From contig CAYSEX010000005.1 in NCBI GenBank assembly GCA_964430305.1, forward strand, positions 7,000-70,999: 64,000 nucleotides of DNA, read 5' to 3'. Below are positions 60,007-64,000 of the stretch, piece by piece. The position numbers and the translations under genes are program-made. The notes under the pieces were generated by a model. It saw only the letters and a program-made list of their open reading frames with translations, had not been told where the DNA came from and did not search any database. Source of the DNA: CAIZGX01 sp964430305 (GTDB lineage Bacteria; Bacteroidota; Bacteroidia; Flavobacteriales_D; Sanyastnellaceae). Numbering within the stretch: the stretch's first letter is position 1; every line of letters begins with the position of its first letter.

Positions 60007-60682
60007 AACAATTTTAATTTTTATTGTTCTTTTGTTAAGCTTTAGCGCGAATGCACAATTAAAAAAGAAAAAAGCGTTGGTTCATTTTGGTGTGGGCTAC
60101 AGCGCCATGAGCATGTTCATGAATCAAGGGCCGGTCAAAGATAGCAGCGTCTCACTTATTGGTTATACCACTCCTGCGGCCAATGCTTTAATGGAATTCT
60201 CACTTACGAAAAAAAGAAAAAAGTGGAAACAAAATTTAGGTGTGTTTTGTACAAGGCAGTCTGGTCATCTCAATTCGTCTAACTACTCCTGGAAAGACTC
60301 TCTTGGAGTAACGCATATTGAGGAAGAATTCAAATGGAAATTGATTAAAAACTCAATTGGATTGCGTTACACATTCGTGTGGAAAATCCCCATTGGCAAA
60401 AAAGGAGATTTGGGATATACAATTTTGAAAAAATTACACGTGAGTAGAACAAATGGATTTGTTTACTCCGGTATTAGTGCTAGTTATAATATATACGAGA
60501 ATCTGATTTCAACTAGCAATCCAAATTTCAACAACAACAAATTCAAATTGCGTTCATTTGACGGGCAAATAATTCTTCTTGGCGTAACTGGATTTCGTCC
60601 ACACAGTGGAGTTGGTTTCAACTTGGAGTGCGCCATTGGAGGACCTTATTTTTTAAAGGCCGGTTTGGTTTTCGCGATGTAA
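59990..60682 (+). CDS. Exported beta-rich protein of unknown function
   Basis: I do not recognise this 230-residue protein. It starts with a signal peptide (about 1-22, ending SANAQ). The mature part is rich in amphipathic strands with aromatic residues and glycines (FKWKLIKNSIGLRYTFVWKI, GFVYSGISASYNIYE, SGVGFNLECAIGGPYFLKAG). This suggests a small outer-membrane barrel. It overlaps ribE by 17 nt in another frame, and its stop abuts the convergent porQ stop (TAATTA). Whether its neighbourhood with porQ is meaningful is unclear. Confidence 0.7.
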   Translation: MALCNKTILIFIVLLLSFSANAQLKKKKALVHFGVGYSAMSMFMNQGPVKDSSVSLIGYTTPAANALMEFSLTKKRKKWKQNLGVFCTRQSGHLNSSNYSWKDSLGVTHIEEEFKWKLIKNSIGLRYTFVWKIPIGKKGDLGYTILKKLHVSRTNGFVYSGISASYNIYENLISTSNPNFNNNKFKLRSFDGQIILLGVTGFRPHSGVGFNLECAIGGPYFLKAGLVFAM

Positions 60683-61705
60683 TTAAAACACCCGTGTAGT
60701 AATCGAAATGTGATTACTTCCTCCAGCAACATGGTAAATTGATCGTCCGTAACTCAGCTGAAATTTTTTAAACTGCATACTAGCACCGAAACTAAATCCG
60801 GCAGTTGATGGCTTATTGGGTATACTCAGCTCCTTGCGTTGTCTGTAATTATAGCCCAAAGCCAACTTAAAATTCTGACCAAAGAGGATTTCAGAACCAA
60901 CCACTAAATGACGCATCAGGCGGTCTCCAAATTCCCATGTATTATTCCCCACGGGCTCTCCTGTTAGAGGATCTATGATAGTTACGGCATTGGGATCTGT
61001 GTAGGTAATGTCGAATTTTTGAAGGTTTTCATAAACAAGATGAAATCTAAAGGGGGCATTTTTCGGTTGTTTACTCATTCCAATTTGAACTTCCATTGGT
61101 AATCTCTCTCTTTCATTAGATGTAAATGAGCTAAGCTGAGCACCTATGTTTTTCACCATTAAGCTGGCTGAAAACCTAGACTTCGGATTCACGTAATTTG
61201 CGGCCAAATCTGCAGCTAAGGCATAAGATTGGTAAACATCATAGACGGCATATAGATTCTTCAAACTAGCACCCAATCTCCATAAAGAATCTATCTGATA
61301 GCTGGCTCCAACGTGCAGGGCATATTCATTGTTTGAAATCGTTCCCAAAGCGTTTCCAAGACCGTCAAGTCTATTCGATTCTCCATAACTGAAAAACTGC
61401 ATGGTAGCGGCGTATGCGAATTTGCTCTTTGGTTTATGAAAAGCGACCGTTGAATATCCAAAGTTTGATTGTGCAAAATATCGAACATAGCTCATTCCCA
61501 ATAGACCAGCCAAGTTCGAATCAATAAGAGCAGGATTGCAGGTTACTAAATGTATGTCTCCACCTGGAAGTGCCATGCCGTTTCCGCCAAGAGAAGCTAT
61601 TCGAGCTGACCCAAAAACATTTAATCCAGAGAAAACGGCTGTGGAACTTTGTCCATACAGCAGTTTTGAAAAAATGATGAACACGAATAGCAGACGAAGC
61701 TTCAT
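60683..61705 (-). CDS. porQ: Type IX secretion system protein PorQ
   Basis: The ATG at 61705 gives 340 residues with a signal peptide (MKLRLLFVFIIFSKLLYGQ). The mature N-terminus, SGLNVFGSARIASLGGNGMALP, then CNPALID and YVRYFAQSNFG, matches PorQ, an outer-membrane barrel in the PorV/FadL-like family needed for T9SS function in P. gingivalis. The C-terminus has barrel strands such as FKLALGYNYRQ. An ATG at 61723 would add six residues and is possible. No other T9SS machinery gene is in the window, but six cargo genes are. It lies 50 nt downstream of lon on the same strand. The stop abuts that of the 59990 gene. Confidence 0.88.
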   Translation of the reverse strand: MKLRLLFVFIIFSKLLYGQSSTAVFSGLNVFGSARIASLGGNGMALPGGDIHLVTCNPALIDSNLAGLLGMSYVRYFAQSNFGYSTVAFHKPKSKFAYAATMQFFSYGESNRLDGLGNALGTISNNEYALHVGASYQIDSLWRLGASLKNLYAVYDVYQSYALAADLAANYVNPKSRFSASLMVKNIGAQLSSFTSNERERLPMEVQIGMSKQPKNAPFRFHLVYENLQKFDITYTDPNAVTIIDPLTGEPVGNNTWEFGDRLMRHLVVGSEILFGQNFKLALGYNYRQRKELSIPNKPSTAGFSFGASMQFKKFQLSYGRSIYHVAGGSNHISITTRVF

Positions 61706-61754
61706 GAGGTAAAGATGCGACATGGTAGGCAAACTACAAAACACAAAGTTTATT

Positions 61755-64000
61755 TTACTTAGCCCTTTCTTTTAATAGGGCCTTATCTAAAACCTCGTGC
61801 ATTTCGTTGACATAATGGAATTTCAATCCACGCAGGTATCGCGCATCAATTTCCTCAATATCCTTTTTATTTTTTTCGCACAAAATAATCTCTTTGATAC
61901 CCGCACGCTTTGCCGCTAAAATTTTCTCTCGAATTCCCCCAACCGGCAGCACCTTTCCTCGCAATGTAATTTCACCAGACATAGCTAAATATTTTTTCAC
62001 CTTTCTTTTTGTAAAGGCTGAAGCAAGGGCAGTAAGCATGGTAATTCCTGCACTAGGCCCATCTTTTGGCACAGCACCTTGGGGCACATGAATGTGTACA
62101 TTTTGCTCATCAAAATACTCGGGTTCCATTCCAATTAGATTAGCATGTGATTTCAAATATTCCAAGGCAAGCGTTGCGCTTTCCTTCATTACGTCTCCAA
62201 GGTTTCCTGTAAGGGTTAACTTTCCTTTTCCCTTCGTTAGACTGGATTCAATAAATAGAATATCACCACCTGTTGGAGTCCAAGCTAAACCTGTAACTAC
62301 TCCGGGAACTTCGTTATCATCATATCGATCCTTTTCGTATGACGCTCCTAGCACTTTAACAACTTCCTCATTCGTAACTACCAAATCAAATACTTCATCA
62401 AAAGCCAACATTTTCGCTCGGTTACGAACCATCTTTCCAATGCGCTTCTCAAGATTTCGAACACCACTTTCATTGGTATATGATTCAATGATAAACTCAA
62501 GAGACGCTGAACTAAATTTCACTTGCTTGTCATTCATTCCATTCTCTCGGAGTTGTTTCGGAATTAAATGTCGCTTGGCGATTTCCAACTTTTCCTCCAG
62601 GGTGTAGCCGTTTACTTCAATAATTTCTAAACGGTCTCGCAAGGCAGGTTGAATTGAACTTAAGGAGTTGCTGGTTGCAATGAAAAGCACTTTACTTAAA
62701 TCATAATCCAATTCAAGGTAATTGTCATAAAAAGCATGATTTTGTTCTGGGTCCAATACTTCAAGCATCGCCGAAGATGGATCTCCATGCACTCCTTGTC
62801 CAAGTTTATCAATTTCATCAAGAACAAACAAAGGGTTGCTTGTACCTGCCTTTTTTAAATTTTGAATTATTCGGCCGGGCATGGCTCCGATATAGGTCTT
62901 GCGATGACCTCGGATCTCAGCTTCATCATGCAAACCTCCGAGAGACATACGTATGTATTTTCTATCTAGGGCTTCCGCAATGCTCTTACCCAAAGAAGTT
63001 TTACCAACGCCCGGAGGACCATACAAGCAGATAATTGGAGACTTCATATCACCCTTAATCTTCAAAACGGCTAAATGCTCGAGAATACGTTCTTTTACTT
63101 TTTCCAATCCAAAATGATCCCGATCCAAAATTTTCTTCGCTCGTTTTAGGTCGAAATTATCTTGACTACAATCTTCCCAAGGAAGATCCAATAGCAAATC
63201 AAGATAATTGGACTGCACGCTATATTCTGCCACCTGCGGATGCATTCGTTCAAGTTTTCCAATTTCTTTTTCGAAGGTTTGAGCGACTTGGTCTGGCCAT
63301 TTCTTTTTAGACGCTTTTGCTCGCTTCTCCTCTACTTCCTCTTTTTGTGGATTTGCTCCAAGTTCTTCTTGAATTTGCTTGATTTGTTGATTCAGAAAAT
63401 ATTCACGTTGTTGTTTAGAAATATCAATATGAACCTTTTTCTGAATTTCTTTTTTCATCTCGAGCATTTGAAGTTCATGACTTAAATACTCCAAAACTTT
63501 CTTTGCTCGTTCTTCAAGATCTGCAATTTCAAGCAACTGTTGTTTCAATTCCACACCTGCCTTCATGTTTGAAGAAATGAAATTGGTGAGGAATGAAAGC
63601 CCATTAATATTTTTTATGGCCAAACCTGCTTCGCTTGGTATATCGGGAGACAAACCAATTACACCAAGAGCATGATCTTTCAAGGATTCGTATAGCGCTT
63701 GTTGCTCCTTGTTTTTTGCATTGTTATTGGTTTCATGAAAAGCTTCTACTTGAGCTTTGAAATAAGGGTCTGATTGCACCATTCCCATTATTTCGAAGCG
63801 CTTTTTACCTTGTAAGATAACGGTAGTACTTCCGTCGGGCATACGCAACATACGCAAAATGGTGGCTTGTGTGCCAATGGTGTGAATATCTGAAAATCCA
63901 GGGTCTTCAATCTCAGCATTGCGTTGAGCCACTACCCCAATAAGTTTTGTTCCTGTATTCGCATCTTGAATAAGTCGAATACTGCGGTCTCTTCCCACTG
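61755..64000 (-). CDS. lon: ATP-dependent Lon protease (5' truncated)
   Basis: The frame is open to the window end, so the start lies beyond 64000; the GTG near 63998 is internal (the usual PVTVGR N-terminal region). About 747 residues are visible. The N-terminal LON substrate-binding domain runs into a coiled-coil region (about residues 160-245), an AAA+ module with Walker A GPPGVGKTS and Walker B FVLDEIDKL, and the Ser-Lys protease domain with the catalytic Ser in PKDGPSAGITM and the Lys in GGIREKILAAKRAG. Lon degrades misfolded and regulatory proteins in the cytosol. It lies 50 nt upstream of porQ on the same strand. Confidence 0.96.
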   Translation of the reverse strand, partial: VGRDRSIRLIQDANTGTKLIGVVAQRNAEIEDPGFSDIHTIGTQATILRMLRMPDGSTTVILQGKKRFEIMGMVQSDPYFKAQVEAFHETNNNAKNKEQQALYESLKDHALGVIGLSPDIPSEAGLAIKNINGLSFLTNFISSNMKAGVELKQQLLEIADLEERAKKVLEYLSHELQMLEMKKEIQKKVHIDISKQQREYFLNQQIKQIQEELGANPQKEEVEEKRAKASKKKWPDQVAQTFEKEIGKLERMHPQVAEYSVQSNYLDLLLDLPWEDCSQDNFDLKRAKKILDRDHFGLEKVKERILEHLAVLKIKGDMKSPIICLYGPPGVGKTSLGKSIAEALDRKYIRMSLGGLHDEAEIRGHRKTYIGAMPGRIIQNLKKAGTSNPLFVLDEIDKLGQGVHGDPSSAMLEVLDPEQNHAFYDNYLELDYDLSKVLFIATSNSLSSIQPALRDRLEIIEVNGYTLEEKLEIAKRHLIPKQLRENGMNDKQVKFSSASLEFIIESYTNESGVRNLEKRIGKMVRNRAKMLAFDEVFDLVVTNEEVVKVLGASYEKDRYDDNEVPGVVTGLAWTPTGGDILFIESSLTKGKGKLTLTGNLGDVMKESATLALEYLKSHANLIGMEPEYFDEQNVHIHVPQGAVPKDGPSAGITMLTALASAFTKRKVKKYLAMSGEITLRGKVLPVGGIREKILAAKRAGIKEIILCEKNKKDIEEIDARYLRGLKFHYVNEMHEVLDKALLKERAK

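Overview
The window looks like chromosomal DNA of a Bacteroidota member, most likely a marine or freshwater Flavobacteriales relative of Cryomorphaceae, Schleiferiaceae or Fluviicola. The evidence is the set of type IX secretion (T9SS) cargo with C-terminal sorting domains (five type A, one CHU_C/type B), the T9SS protein PorQ, a TamL-like Omp85 barrel, type B L31, SprB/GEVED/LamG modules, and many upstream boxes matching the Bacteroidota -7 element TAnnTTTG with almost no Shine-Dalgarno sequences. The DNA is AT-rich and very compact. No stretch longer than about 300 bp lacks a gene; the largest non-protein region (42246-42533) holds two tRNAs. I see no prophage, insertion sequence, CRISPR array or rRNA.

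Layout. 1-9116: a truncated Omp85/TamL barrel, plsC, a YdeP-type molybdopterin oxidoreductase, recQ, rlmI, a DUF6265-like secreted protein and a CvfB-like S1 protein. 9162-22932: a T9SS cargo protein, threonine aldolase, a subtilase with a small exported protein, an orphan HsdR-N PD-(D/E)XK protein, AMP nucleosidase, holA, a Tat-exported glycosylasparaginase coupled to a T9SS peptidylarginine-deiminase-like enzyme, a three-gene MltF operon and an ACP phosphodiesterase. 22990-37473: glmM, cysteine desulfurase, a repeat protein with a dockerin-like tail, lpdA, adk-obg, two tandem OmpA-family paralogues coupled to hemE, a MOSC protein, an outer-membrane protein, waaA and ettA. 37575-47951: a large T9SS protein, an SRPBCC protein, an acyltransferase, tRNA-Leu(UAA), tRNA-Gly(GCC), the operon argS-ribBA-def-lipoprotein-alkB (minus strand), and rpmE2. 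48051-64000: a cohesin-like/SPOR protein, xerD, three giant surface proteins interrupted by fba, riboflavin synthase, porQ and a truncated lon.

How the genes relate. Several units serve the envelope: plsC, glmM and waaA for lipid and sugar precursors, MltF and the OmpA proteins for the wall, and TamL/PorQ plus T9SS cargo for the outer membrane and surface. The rest are mainly housekeeping genes.

The most unusual signals are architectural. Perfect TAnnTTTG boxes lie only 4-5 nt before the start codons of rlmI, the 25502-26440 gene, hemE and argS, which suggests leaderless mRNAs. Intrinsic terminators lie 0-16 nt before the start codons of four co-directional genes. All nine convergent gene pairs overlap or abut within 2 nt, three of them by sharing the palindrome TTAA. 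I did not find a clear new multi-gene defence or metabolic system. The best candidates for follow-up are the leaderless pattern, the T9SS deiminase/glycosylasparaginase pair, the MltF operon with its two unknown partners, and a subtilase with Glu in place of the catalytic Asp.
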